Origin: Synechococcus sp. CC9311
GTDB lineage: Bacteria; Cyanobacteriota; Cyanobacteriia; PCC-6307; Cyanobiaceae
Length of the DNA stretch: 64,000 bases
Direction of reading: 5' to 3'
Assembly: GCF_000014585.1 (NCBI RefSeq)
Contig: NC_008319.1
Span: forward strand, 2,480,001 to 2,544,000
Made by a program: the position numbers and the translations under genes. Under the pieces are notes generated by a model. The model saw nothing but the letters and a program-made list of their open reading frames with translations, ran no database searches and was not told the DNA's origin. This document shows positions 25,789-37,431 of this stretch, piece after piece; the first letter of the stretch is position 1, and every line of letters begins with the position of its first letter.

Positions 25789-26898
25789 ATGGACCAAAAC
25801 TGCACACCGCTCCATGACCTCTGCATCGCGGCAGGCGGTCGAATGGTCTCCTTCGCTGGATGGGAAATGCCCGTTCAGTTTTCAGGGCTCATGGCTGAAC
25901 ACAAGGCCGTACGCAGCGACAGCGGCATGTTTGATATTTCCCACATGGGAGTTCTGCGGATTGAAGGTGCCAATCCCAAAGATGCGTTGCAACAACTTGT
26001 ACCGAGTGATCTTCACCGAATCGGTCCTGGCCAAGCCTGCTATTCGGTGTTGCTGAATGAACAAGGTGGAATTATTGATGACTTAATCATTTATGACCTT
26101 GGGCCATCGTTATTAGACGAAAGCCACGAAACCCTGCTGGTTGTGATCAATGCAGCTTGCGCAGAGACCGACACAGCCTGGATTCGTCAACATCTTGAAA
26201 GGGCTGATCTGCAGGTGCTCGACGAAAAGAAGGATGGCGTATTGCTCGCTCTTCAAGGGCCAAAGGCAATCGGCCTACTGGAGCGATTGAGTGGCAGCGA
26301 TCTCAGCGAACTGCCGCGCTTCGGCCACTGCAGTCTCAATATTCACGGACTCCAAGCTCCGGTCTTCACAGCACGCACGGGCTACACCGGAGAGGATGGC
26401 GTGGAGTTGCTGCTCAAGGCAGACGACGGACGACAGCTGTGGCAGCTACTACTCGAGGAGGGGGTGACACCCTGCGGCCTCGGCGCTCGCGACACCCTGC
26501 GACTAGAGGCAGCCATGCATCTCTACGGCCAAGACATGGACGCTGCCACCACTCCCTTCGAGGCGGGATTGGGGTGGCTGGTGCATCTGGAAATGCCCGC
26601 CCTGTTCATCGGACGACAAGCCCTCGAGCAAGCAGCCGAACAGGGGCCTTCCAAGCGTCTCGTAGGACTGAAACTGCAGGGCCGTTCGATTGCCCGCCAC
26701 GACTACCCCGTCATCCACAACGGAGCGACTGTGGGCGTGGTGACAAGCGGCAGCTGGTCTCCCACTCTCCAAGAGCCCATTGCTCTCGCCTCGCTTCCCC
26801 CAGCCCTGGCCAAGCTCGGCACGGAACTTAGTGTGGAGATCCGCGGGCAACTGCAACCGGCCACTGTCGTGAAACGTCCCTTCTATCGCCGTTCCTAG
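25789..26898 (+). CDS. gcvT: Glycine cleavage system T protein (aminomethyltransferase)
   Basis: From the ATG at 25789 ([11 protein letters not shown]) the protein has 369 residues, normal for GcvT. It passes the methylene group from the aminomethylated H protein to tetrahydrofolate and frees ammonia, a key step of photorespiratory glycine breakdown. Typical blocks are [13 protein letters not shown] (about 18-30), FDISHMG (about 53-59), [11 protein letters not shown] (about 199-209) and [12 protein letters not shown] (about 231-242), which lines the folate site. The other glycine cleavage genes are not in this window. aspS starts 61 bases downstream on the same strand. Confidence 0.95.
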   Translation: MDQNCTPLHDLCIAAGGRMVSFAGWEMPVQFSGLMAEHKAVRSDSGMFDISHMGVLRIEGANPKDALQQLVPSDLHRIGPGQACYSVLLNEQGGIIDDLIIYDLGPSLLDESHETLLVVINAACAETDTAWIRQHLERADLQVLDEKKDGVLLALQGPKAIGLLERLSGSDLSELPRFGHCSLNIHGLQAPVFTARTGYTGEDGVELLLKADDGRQLWQLLLEEGVTPCGLGARDTLRLEAAMHLYGQDMDAATTPFEAGLGWLVHLEMPALFIGRQALEQAAEQGPSKRLVGLKLQGRSIARHDYPVIHNGATVGVVTSGSWSPTLQEPIALASLPPALAKLGTELSVEIRGQLQPATVVKRPFYRRS

Positions 26899-26959
26899 TC
26901 GGGGTACGGGCTTCTGGGCACAGGCTGTGGGAAACTCGCCTCTCTCCAGCGAAACTCCC

Positions 26960-28795
26960 ATGCGCAGCAACGGATGCGGCGACCTGCGCGACACGCACAT
27001 CGACGAAACCGTTCAGCTCTGTGGCTGGGTGGATCGCCGCCGCGATCATGGAGGCGTGATCTTTATCGACCTGCGCGACCGCAGCGGCACGGTTCAAATC
27101 ACCGTGGATCCCGACCTTGGAGCTGATGCCTTTGCCGTCGCAGAACATTTGCGTAGCGAAACCGTTTTGCAAGTTCAGGGCATGGTTCGGGCCCGTCCTG
27201 ATGAGTCGCTTAACGACCGACTTGCCACCGGTGCGGTGGAGGTTTTAGCGAGCAACATCCACGTGCTCAACAGCGTGAAAGGCACGCTTCCCTTTCCAGT
27301 GTCTGTGCATGACGAGGAAAACACGCGCGAAGAACTGCGCCTCCGCCACCGCTTTTTAGATCTGCGCCGCAAGCGCATGAATGACAACCTGCGCTTGCGT
27401 GCCCAAACGATCCAAACGGCACGCCGATTCCTCGAGGACGAAGGGTTTATCGAAGTAGAAACTCCTGTACTGACCCGCTCAACCCCAGAGGGAGCAAGGG
27501 ATTACATCCTTCCAAGCCGCGTCTGTGGTGGTGAATGGTTTGCACTTCCCCAGTCCCCTCAGCTGTTTAAGCAGCTGCTGATGGTGGGCGGCATTGAGCG
27601 GTACTACCAAGTGGCTCGCTGCTTCCGCGATGAGGACCTACGGGCAGATCGACAGCCTGAGTTCACGCAATTGGACATGGAAATGAGCTTCATGGGCCAG
27701 GAGCAGATCCTCGAGCTCAATGAGCGGCTGATTGCTGCTATTTGGAAAACGATCAAAGGGATTGATCTACCACTACCGTTTCCCCGCCTCACCTGGCACG
27801 AAGCGATGGAGCGCTACGGCACGGATCGCCCCGACACCCGTTACGGCATGGAGCTCACCAATGTGAGTGACATCGTGAAAGACATGGGTTTCAAGGTGTT
27901 TAGTGGAGCGGTGAAGTCCGGCGGCTCCGTGAAGTGCATTGCGGTTTCCGGGGGCAATGACGCGGTGTCCAACGTGCGTATCAAACCCGGTGGTGACGTT
28001 TTTAGCGAAGCCCAAGCCGCAGGAGCCGGTGGCCTCGCCTTCATCCGGGTGAGAGAGGGCGGCGAAATCGACACCATTGGTGCCATCAAGGACAACCTGT
28101 CAGACGAACAGAAGCAAACCCTGCTGCAGCGCACCGGGGCTGAGCCCGGAACCCTGCTGCTCTTTGGCGCTGGAGACACCGCAACGGTGAACAAAGCTCT
28201 CGATCGCGTGCGCCAATATCTCGCCAAAGAAATGGGGCTCGTGAAGCCCGACAGGGAGAACGATCAGTGGAATTTTCTGTGGGTCGTCGATTTCCCGATG
28301 TTCGAATTCAACAAGGACGAAAATCGGCTCGAAGCCCTGCACCATCCCTTCTGCGCCCCGAACACCAGCGACCTGGGTGATAAGGCTGAGGAGTGGGCGA
28401 AAACCCTTCCCACAGCTCGCGCCCAGGCCTACGACCTAGTTCTCAACGGCTTGGAACTAGGAGGGGGCTCCCTGCGTATTCATGACTCCGCCCTGCAGCG
28501 AGAGGTGCTGAACAGCATCGGGCTTGCTCCAGAGGAGGCCCAAGAGCAGTTCGGATTCTTGGTCGATGCGCTCGACATGGGCGCACCTCCCCACGGTGGA
28601 CTGGCTTTTGGCGTGGACCGAATGGTGATGCTGCTCGCCGGAGAGGATTCGATCCGCGACACGATCGCGTTCCCGAAAACCCAGCAGGCACGCTGCCTGA
28701 TGACGGCTGCACCGGCAGGGGTCTCTGAACGGCAACTCGAGGATTTGCATGTCGCCAGCACTTGGGTCGATCCCATGACAGAAAACACTGACTAG
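26960..28795 (+). CDS. aspS: Aspartyl-tRNA synthetase
   Basis: The 611-residue class IIb synthetase starts at the ATG at 26960 (MRSNGCGDL). In order: an N-terminal OB-fold anticodon-binding domain ([24 protein letters not shown]), class II motif 1 region [12 protein letters not shown], motif 2 [20 protein letters not shown] (about 214-233), a GAD insertion domain in the middle (the segment around [16 protein letters not shown] to LLFGAGD), and motif 3 [13 protein letters not shown] (about 560-572). It charges tRNA-Asp; bacterial enzymes of this length may also charge tRNA-Asn. Confidence 0.97.
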   Translation: MRSNGCGDLRDTHIDETVQLCGWVDRRRDHGGVIFIDLRDRSGTVQITVDPDLGADAFAVAEHLRSETVLQVQGMVRARPDESLNDRLATGAVEVLASNIHVLNSVKGTLPFPVSVHDEENTREELRLRHRFLDLRRKRMNDNLRLRAQTIQTARRFLEDEGFIEVETPVLTRSTPEGARDYILPSRVCGGEWFALPQSPQLFKQLLMVGGIERYYQVARCFRDEDLRADRQPEFTQLDMEMSFMGQEQILELNERLIAAIWKTIKGIDLPLPFPRLTWHEAMERYGTDRPDTRYGMELTNVSDIVKDMGFKVFSGAVKSGGSVKCIAVSGGNDAVSNVRIKPGGDVFSEAQAAGAGGLAFIRVREGGEIDTIGAIKDNLSDEQKQTLLQRTGAEPGTLLLFGAGDTATVNKALDRVRQYLAKEMGLVKPDRENDQWNFLWVVDFPMFEFNKDENRLEALHHPFCAPNTSDLGDKAEEWAKTLPTARAQAYDLVLNGLELGGGSLRIHDSALQREVLNSIGLAPEEAQEQFGFLVDALDMGAPPHGGLAFGVDRMVMLLAGEDSIRDTIAFPKTQQARCLMTAAPAGVSERQLEDLHVASTWVDPMTENTD

Positions 28796-28888
28796 TCGCA
28801 GCACAAAACCCGAACAGAAACCAACGTTTCTGAAGACCAACTGGCTTAAACCGAGAACCTTGAGATACCTCATTGAATTCTCAGCCTT

Positions 28889-30019
28889 TTGTCCGCCAGC
28901 TCCTCATCGACGGGATCAGCCCCGATCCGCTGGAGCGGCGGCAACGACCTGTTGCGTCTCTACCTGCAGGACATCGGTCGGGTGGACCTGCTCACCGCTG
29001 AAGACGAGGTGGTGTTATCTCGCCTCGTTCAGCAATACGAGCGCCTGAAGCGCGAAGAACGTCAATTCGCCGAAGATCATCCGGCGATTGAACGGTTGCT
29101 GTGCCTTGAGGAACTGCAGTTGAGAGAGGCCAACCATCTCTCTCACTGGCCCACAAGACAAGAGTGGGCTCGAGCTGCCGAGATGCCTTTGCAAGAGCTG
29201 AACAAGGGACTGACTCAGGGCTATGAAACCTGGGCCAACCTCATCAGCACCGACAGCAGGGAGCTGCAACTACGCCTGCGTCGAGGGCGGAAGGCCAGAG
29301 ACCGGATGATCCAAGCCAATTTGCGCTTGGTGGTGGCTGTAGCGAAGAAATACCAGCACCGAGGTATGGAGCTTCTGGACCTGGTCCAAGAGGGAACCTT
29401 GGGACTCGAACGAGCGGTCGAAAAATTCGATTCCACCCGCGGTTTTCGCTTCAGCACCTACTCCTACTGGTGGATTCGCCAAGGGATCACTCGGGCTATC
29501 GCCACCCAAAGCCGCACCATTCGCCTTCCAGTCCACATCACCGAAAAGCTCAACCGAATCAAACGGGTGCAGCAAGAGATCGCCAGCAATGAGGGGCGAA
29601 CCGCTTCGATGACAGATCTGGCGAGAGAGCTCAGCGTCAGCGAAGACACCGTGCGTCAAACGCTGGCTCGCGTTCCCCGCTCCGTATCACTGGAAACCAA
29701 GGTGGGCCGGGATCAAGATACCCAGCTCGGGGAGCTCCTAGAAGACGAACACGCCACACCAGAGCAGACCCTTACCCGCGATTCACTCCACGACGATCTC
29801 GAACACTTGCTCAATGAGCTAACCCCGAGGGAAGCCACCGTGATTCGCTGTCGCTTTGGACTTGAAGACGACACCCCCCGAACCCTCGCTCAAATCGGCG
29901 AAGACATGAACCTCTCCCGAGAAAGGGTGCGTCAGATCGAAACCCGAGCTCTTTTGAAATTGCGCCAGCCCCAGCGCAGGAACAAGGTGCGCGATTACAT
30001 CCAATCCTTGGATTCTTAA
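28889..30019 (+). CDS. RNA polymerase sigma factor, sigma-70 family (group 2 type)
   Basis: The 376-residue sigma factor starts with TTG at 28889; a stop in frame 15 bases upstream leaves little choice. Region 1.2 is NDLLRLYLQDIGRVDLLTAEDE (about 19-40). Region 2 is NLRLVVAVAKKYQHRGMELLDLVQEG with the -10-binding stretch FRFSTYSYWWIRQGITRAI (about 189-207). Region 3 follows (RLPVHITEKLNRI). Region 4 is LTPREATVIRCRFGL and LSRERVRQIETRALLKLR. There is no long N-terminal region 1.1, so this is a non-essential alternative sigma rather than the housekeeping one. A roughly 70-residue spacer between 1.2 and 2 contains a Trp/Glu-rich helix. Confidence 0.93.
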   Translation: MSASSSSTGSAPIRWSGGNDLLRLYLQDIGRVDLLTAEDEVVLSRLVQQYERLKREERQFAEDHPAIERLLCLEELQLREANHLSHWPTRQEWARAAEMPLQELNKGLTQGYETWANLISTDSRELQLRLRRGRKARDRMIQANLRLVVAVAKKYQHRGMELLDLVQEGTLGLERAVEKFDSTRGFRFSTYSYWWIRQGITRAIATQSRTIRLPVHITEKLNRIKRVQQEIASNEGRTASMTDLARELSVSEDTVRQTLARVPRSVSLETKVGRDQDTQLGELLEDEHATPEQTLTRDSLHDDLEHLLNELTPREATVIRCRFGLEDDTPRTLAQIGEDMNLSRERVRQIETRALLKLRQPQRRNKVRDYIQSLDS

Positions 30020-30049
30020 ACCAAGCAAACGTTTCAACTCCCATCCACA

Positions 30050-30532
30050 ATGGCCCAAAGCTCCGCCATCGATATCGGCATCACCAGCGCACAACGGGAG
30101 GAAATCGCTGCTGAACTCAGCCGCCTCCTCGCAGATACGTACGTGTTGTACGGCAAAACCCACGGTTTCCACTGGAACGTGACCGGGCCGATGTTCAACA
30201 CATTGCACCTGATGTTCATGGACCAGTACACCGAGTTGTGGAACGCCCTGGATGTGATCGCTGAACGCATACGCGCCCTTGGCGTTTTGGCGCCCCATGG
30301 AGGTTCCACCCTGGCCGGTTTGGCCTCGATCCAAGAAGCAGAGCAACAGCCTGCCGCGCTCGACATGGTGCGTGAGCTGGTAACCGGCCATGAGGCCGTT
30401 GCCCGTACGGCACGGAGCATCTTTCCTCTGGCAGAGGCTGCCAACGACGAACCCACTGCTGACCTGCTCACCCAACGACTTCAGATCCACGAAAAAACAG
30501 CCTGGATGCTGCGCAGCCTGCTGGAAAACTAA
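30050..30532 (+). CDS. dps: Dps-type ferritin-like protein
   Basis: The 160-residue protein is a Dps-family mini-ferritin. The ferroxidase signature lies in [25 protein letters not shown] (about residues 36-60), with His and Asp at the dimer interface, followed by ERIRALG. Dps dodecamers store iron and consume hydrogen peroxide, protecting DNA. No extended lysine-rich N-terminus is present, so strong DNA binding is not expected. It lies 30 bases after the sigma factor gene on the same strand, and its stop is 3 bases from the end of the convergent short-chain dehydrogenase gene. Confidence 0.95.
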   Translation: MAQSSAIDIGITSAQREEIAAELSRLLADTYVLYGKTHGFHWNVTGPMFNTLHLMFMDQYTELWNALDVIAERIRALGVLAPHGGSTLAGLASIQEAEQQPAALDMVRELVTGHEAVARTARSIFPLAEAANDEPTADLLTQRLQIHEKTAWMLRSLLEN

Positions 30533-30535
30533 GCA

Positions 30536-31270
30536 TCACTCCAGGCTGGAGCTAACCGCAAGCTCAAAAGGGACCGCCCGATTGGGAAGTCTCAACAGTT
30601 CAGCACTCATCGAAGCAATGTCTTCGGGCTGAGTCATCGCTTCAGCTGCCATCGATTGCGTTGGCCAGCGGTCGCTCGGACCGCTACGCACCGCAGCTGC
30701 CATATCGGTATTGACCCAGCCAGGGCAAATCGCTGTCACCCGAATTCCGGCAGCCCATCCCTCGTTGCGCATGGTTTGGCACAGACCAAGCAGAGCAAAT
30801 TTGCTGGCGCTGTATGCCGCCAGGCGACCTTTACTGCGCTTCCCGCTCATCGAAACCAAAACCTGAATGCGACCCTCTCCGTGGGATGCCAACTGCGGCC
30901 AGGCCGCGCGAGTCAGCCACCACGGTCCCATCAGGTTCACATTCATGGTGTGAGCGATTTCTTGGTCTTCACCGGGCTCAAATAGCAGCGGCACACGGCT
31001 GAAGATCCCGGCGTTATGGATCACGCTGTCGAAGCCACCAAAATGGTTGGCGGTTGCCTCAACCCAGGCCTGGGCCGCCGCAGGGTCTTCAGCCGCATAG
31101 GGACAAAGCAACACCTTGTCGCTCCCAGCTATCGCAGGATCAAGGGGCGTCTGCTTCAACGCCTCCAGGTCGCGAAGCCCAAGGCTGAGGCGATGACCGT
31201 CGGCAAGAGCTCGTTCAGCCACCGCACGACCAATCCCACGACTTGCACCACTAATCAGGAGAGTGCGCAC
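30536..31270 (-). CDS. Short-chain dehydrogenase/reductase
   Basis: The 244-residue classical SDR has an N-terminal Rossmann motif SGASRGIGRAV (about residues 7-17), HNAGIF (about 87-92), a catalytic Ser in LVSMSGKR and YSASKFALLG with the catalytic Tyr and Lys (about 154-163). The length is the usual SDR length. The substrate is not predictable. It is convergent with dps and divergent from pyrG. It shares little beyond family motifs with the SDR at 12934-13854. Confidence 0.88.
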   Translation of the reverse strand: MRTLLISGASRGIGRAVAERALADGHRLSLGLRDLEALKQTPLDPAIAGSDKVLLCPYAAEDPAAAQAWVEATANHFGGFDSVIHNAGIFSRVPLLFEPGEDQEIAHTMNVNLMGPWWLTRAAWPQLASHGEGRIQVLVSMSGKRSKGRLAAYSASKFALLGLCQTMRNEGWAAGIRVTAICPGWVNTDMAAAVRSGPSDRWPTQSMAAEAMTQPEDIASMSAELLRLPNRAVPFELAVSSSLE

Positions 31271-31305
31271 GGCTACCAGGGTGAGGGGCTACAGCGGTAA
31301 ATTGA

Positions 31306-33602
<2,297 letters not shown>

Positions 33603-33716
33603 GGCAGTCTGCCCAAAACCAGTCAGCGGCATTCAATCTGAATTTGTCATCAATGGATGACGAGGACGTTGAGCTGAGTCACGATCAAAGTCGTTGGAAC
33701 GACTCACCTCTCAGTC

Positions 33717-34466
33717 ATGAAGGATTTCTGTCCAATGGTGCTGTCGAAGTTCAAAGACGTTAAGGACAACACCGTTGACCTTTTGAGACGAACCGACCAG
33801 TTGCATCAACTTGTTCGACGTTTGCTAATTGAAGAGTCGACCCAAGAGCTCAATCCTCCTGAGGAGCTTTTGAAACAAGCCCTCGCAAACCATTGCCGGC
33901 AAAAGCAACTCAACAGCGAAGAATCCCTAAATCACTGGTTGTCAGAGCGGTGCCTCAGCCAAGACGAACTTCTTGAGCAGCTCAGTCTTCCCATCAAGCT
34001 AAGCAAACTGGCGATGGATTCTTTTTCTGCCAAAGCAGAAGCCCAATTTCTTCAACGCAAAGAAGCTCTCGATCAGGCCACATACAGCCTCCTAAGGGTG
34101 AAAGACTCAGGGGTCGCTCATGAGCTTTACCTTCAATTAGAGGCCGGTGAAACGAGTTTCGAGAAGTTGGCGACTGGCTACAGCGAAGGACCTGAGCAAC
34201 GCAGTGGCGGCAGAGTGGGACCAGCCCCTATCTCGCGTGCCCATCCGCAACTTCAGCAGCTCTTACGAACCGCCCCCGCCGGCATTGTTCTCGAACCCAT
34301 AGCCATTGAACAGTGGTGGGTTGTGGCACGCCTAGAAGAACGCATGGAGGCAAGCTTCGACGACGCAATGCGACAGCGCATGGCGACGGAACTTCTTGAG
34401 CAATGGATCGCAAGCGAGACCAACCATCTCGTCAAAGCGGTCTGCAAGCGCGAGAATGATCGATAG
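33717..34466 (+). CDS. Parvulin-type (PpiC-like) peptidyl-prolyl isomerase domain protein
   Basis: The 249-residue protein has a helical N-terminal part (about 1-115, SurA/PrsA-like chaperone arm). A parvulin domain follows (about 118-210), with SLLRVKDSGVAHELYLQLEAGETSFEKLA, GGRVGPAPISRA and a final WWVVARLEERME. There is no signal peptide, so it would act in the cytoplasm, perhaps keeping an export substrate unfolded. ATG 33735 is an alternative start. It is followed within 135 bases by an ABC exporter and an HlyD-type adaptor, so it looks like a component of a type I secretion operon. Confidence 0.8.
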   Translation: MKDFCPMVLSKFKDVKDNTVDLLRRTDQLHQLVRRLLIEESTQELNPPEELLKQALANHCRQKQLNSEESLNHWLSERCLSQDELLEQLSLPIKLSKLAMDSFSAKAEAQFLQRKEALDQATYSLLRVKDSGVAHELYLQLEAGETSFEKLATGYSEGPEQRSGGRVGPAPISRAHPQLQQLLRTAPAGIVLEPIAIEQWWVVARLEERMEASFDDAMRQRMATELLEQWIASETNHLVKAVCKRENDR

Positions 34467-34600
34467 CAAGCCTGTATCTCCTGACGTCAAACTCATCCAA
34501 TGGGCTGCAGGCCCTAAAACAAGTCTTCCTCGAACGCGGAGAGTTACTTCGCTATGAACTAGGACAACCGCTAAGCGAAGGACGCTTTATTCCTGGCCAA

Positions 34601-37429
34601 GTGCTGTTGATCGAACATGGCACAGCCCGCCTTCTTGGCGAACAAGATGGACGACTCAGCACCCTCTCCAAACTGGAAGCGGGAGAACTGGTTGGAGCTG
34701 CTTCTCTTTTACGAGGATCTCCCTGCGAAGACGTGCGAGCAGCGTCTGAGCTTGTGGTGCGCAGGCTGAGCGACGACGTCTTTTTGGATCTGGCTCAAAA
34801 CAACCCAACCATCAGGGCCGAATGCCTCAGCCATCTATGGACGGCCGAGCTTGCATCGCTTCTACAAATCCTCCTGAATCAAACCCCCAAACAAACTCGA
34901 TCGCTGAACAACTGGATTGAAGACCTGCTACCCCAAGCGCAGATCCTCGATGCCGTCGACGCTGTTGCAGCGCAAAAGGCACTTGAAGCCAATCAACACC
35001 TATTCCTCGCGGGAGACCCCTCGAAAAAAGGTGATGCCAAGATCGGCCAGGAACTCAAAACTCCAGAAGGGATAGCAGCCTTAGCCACTGAACAACAGAA
35101 GCTGCCTTTGAGAATCATTGCGCTGCCTAATGCAGCCATCCATGAACTCAGGTACACAGCTGCTGCGCAGGTAGTCAAACAAGAAGTCATCGGCAACGAC
35201 TTAGGAGACGAGTCCAAAGACCGAGACATCCCCAAGGCACCGCTGAGGCCTCCCGTTAGCCGCTTCAACAGCAGCCAATCAGACGACGGCGACTTTTTCG
35301 TCGGCGGAGAGGGACCGTTGCAAGAAACCCTCGCCTGCTTCCAGATGCTGGCAAAGCTGATGAAGCTGCCATTTCGGCGCGACGCGATTGAGAAGGTTCT
35401 CCGTGAACAATTAAGCCGTGGCCAGACTCCGACCCTGCGCCTCTGTGGCCAGATCGCAGCAGGTCTTGGCTTGCATGTCTCGGGCGCCAAGGTTGCTGCG
35501 CGTTTCGGCACCCGCTTGCAAACCCCCAGCATGATCCCTTGGCAGGGCGGCTTTGCGCTCGTGACCCGTAGTGATGAACGCGGCGTCGTGCTCGCCTCAC
35601 CTAGCCAGGGATTCGTCGATCTACCAGCCTCAGCACTGGAAGAAGTCTTCCCAGAAGGAATCGAATTATTGCTGCTGGATCGCACCAATACCACTCCTGA
35701 ACAGAAGTTCGGCCCGGGTTGGTTCTGGCCAGCGCTTAAGCGCTACCGCAGCGTTTTAGTGCAAGTGCTGGCAGCCAGCTTCGTCATTCAGCTCTTCACG
35801 CTGGCGAATCCGTTGCTGATTCAGGTGATCATCGACAAGGTGATTAATCAGCGCAGCTTGGACACCCTTCAAGTGCTCGGGATTGCCCTGGTTGCAGTAA
35901 CCATTCTTGAAGGAGTGCTTGGAAGCCTCAAAACGTTCCTCTTCGCTGAAACAACCAATCGCATCGACCAACGTCTGGGTGCAGAAGTTATCGACCATCT
36001 TCTGCGCTTGCCCCTTGGCTATTTCGACAAGCGGCCCGTGGGTGAACTGGGTTCAAGGATCAGCGAGCTGGAGAAGATCCGCAACTTCCTGACTGGCCAA
36101 GCCCTCACCACAGTTCTTGATGCTGCTTTCTCGGTGATTTACATCGCAGTGATGCTGTTTTACAGCTGGTTGCTGACCCTGATCGCCCTCGCCGTGCTCC
36201 CAATTCAGGTGGGGCTCACCCTGCTTGGGGCACCACTATTCCGGCGTCAGTATCGAAAAGCTGCAGAAGCAAATGCCAAAACACAGAGTCATTTAGTTGA
36301 GGTGCTCACTGGTATCCAAACGGTGAAGAGTCAGAACGTAGAAATGGTCAGTCGTTATACATGGCAAGAGCGCTATTCCGAATACATCAGCAGCACCTTC
36401 GAGAAAACCATCAGCGGCACAGCACTGAGTCAGACATCCCAAGTGCTTCAAAAAATTTCTCAGCTGCTGGTGCTTTGGGTCGGTGCCACATTGGTTCTCT
36501 CTGGAGACCTCACACTGGGACAATTGATCGCATTCCGGATCATTTCCGGTTACGTCACCCAGCCACTCTTACGCCTTTCCACCATCTGGCAGAGCATCCA
36601 GGAGTTGAAAGTGAGTTTCGAACGTCTCGCGGATGTGATCGATACACCTCAGGAATCGAACGAACTTGATAAGGCCAAAGTTCCGCTTCCTTCTCTTCAG
36701 GGAGATGTGAGCTTCGAAAACCTCAGCTTCTCATTCAGCAAAAGCTCACCACCTGTTCTGAATGACATTGATTTGCATGTGAAAGCTGGAACCTTCGTAG
36801 GAATCGTGGGGCAGAGCGGTAGTGGAAAAAGCACCTTGATGAAATTGCTACCCAGGCTCTATGCCCCTGATCAAGGCAGGATCCTGATCGATGGCTACGA
36901 CATCGACAAAGTGGAGCTTTATTCGCTGCGACGCCAAATTGGAATCGTGCCCCAGGATCCCCTTCTGTTCTCTGGAAGCGTGAGTGAAAATATCGCGCTA
37001 ACCCAGCCTGATGTTGCAAGCGACACGATCGTGACGGCTGCCAAGATCGCCTGCGCCCATGAATTCATCATGCAGCTGCCAAGTGGTTACTCCACGCCAG
37101 TTGGTGAGCGGGGCGCATCGCTCAGTGGTGGCCAACGGCAACGGATTGCAATCGCAAGGACCCTGCTCGCCAATCCAAAACTTCTAGTGATGGATGAAGC
37201 CACGAGCGCTCTTGACTATGAAACCGAACGCAAGGTTTGCGACAACTTGATCAATGCATTGCATGACTGCAGCGTTTTCTTCATTACCCACCGACTCTCC
37301 ACTGTGCGCCGGGCAGACCGAATTGTGGTGATGCACCAGGGGGCCATTGTCGAACAGGGATCACACGATCAATTGATGGAAAAACGAGGCCGCTATTACG
37401 CCCTTTACCGCCAACAAGAGGCCAGCTGA
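34601..37429 (+). CDS. Type I secretion ABC transporter with cNMP-like and degenerate C39-like domains
   Basis: The 942-residue exporter has several domains in order. First is an N-terminal cyclic-nucleotide-binding-like region (about 1-90). A C39-peptidase-like domain follows (about 215-350), in which the expected catalytic Cys position reads QETLACFQML, so cleavage is unlikely. Six membrane helices span about 375-655. The nucleotide-binding domain has GQSGSGKST (about 737-745), LSGGQ (about 840) and LLVMDEATSALD. It probably exports an RTX-type or bacteriocin-like protein across both membranes with the HlyD partner. The only canonical start is GTG 34601, yet the frame stays open and protein-like (FLERGELLRYELGQPL) back to about 34460. 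The true N-terminus may lie upstream. Confidence 0.9.
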   Translation: MLLIEHGTARLLGEQDGRLSTLSKLEAGELVGAASLLRGSPCEDVRAASELVVRRLSDDVFLDLAQNNPTIRAECLSHLWTAELASLLQILLNQTPKQTRSLNNWIEDLLPQAQILDAVDAVAAQKALEANQHLFLAGDPSKKGDAKIGQELKTPEGIAALATEQQKLPLRIIALPNAAIHELRYTAAAQVVKQEVIGNDLGDESKDRDIPKAPLRPPVSRFNSSQSDDGDFFVGGEGPLQETLACFQMLAKLMKLPFRRDAIEKVLREQLSRGQTPTLRLCGQIAAGLGLHVSGAKVAARFGTRLQTPSMIPWQGGFALVTRSDERGVVLASPSQGFVDLPASALEEVFPEGIELLLLDRTNTTPEQKFGPGWFWPALKRYRSVLVQVLAASFVIQLFTLANPLLIQVIIDKVINQRSLDTLQVLGIALVAVTILEGVLGSLKTFLFAETTNRIDQRLGAEVIDHLLRLPLGYFDKRPVGELGSRISELEKIRNFLTGQALTTVLDAAFSVIYIAVMLFYSWLLTLIALAVLPIQVGLTLLGAPLFRRQYRKAAEANAKTQSHLVEVLTGIQTVKSQNVEMVSRYTWQERYSEYISSTFEKTISGTALSQTSQVLQKISQLLVLWVGATLVLSGDLTLGQLIAFRIISGYVTQPLLRLSTIWQSIQELKVSFERLADVIDTPQESNELDKAKVPLPSLQGDVSFENLSFSFSKSSPPVLNDIDLHVKAGTFVGIVGQSGSGKSTLMKLLPRLYAPDQGRILIDGYDIDKVELYSLRRQIGIVPQDPLLFSGSVSENIALTQPDVASDTIVTAAKIACAHEFIMQLPSGYSTPVGERGASLSGGQRQRIAIARTLLANPKLLVMDEATSALDYETERKVCDNLINALHDCSVFFITHRLSTVRRADRIVVMHQGAIVEQGSHDQLMEKRGRYYALYRQQEAS

Positions 37430-37431
37430 AC

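Noticed and set aside
29819-30490. 223-codon minus-strand frame
   Set aside because: Antisense to the end of the sigma factor gene and to dps.
34993-35694. 233-codon minus-strand frame
   Set aside because: Antisense to the ABC exporter gene; Arg/Ser-rich composition typical of shadow frames.
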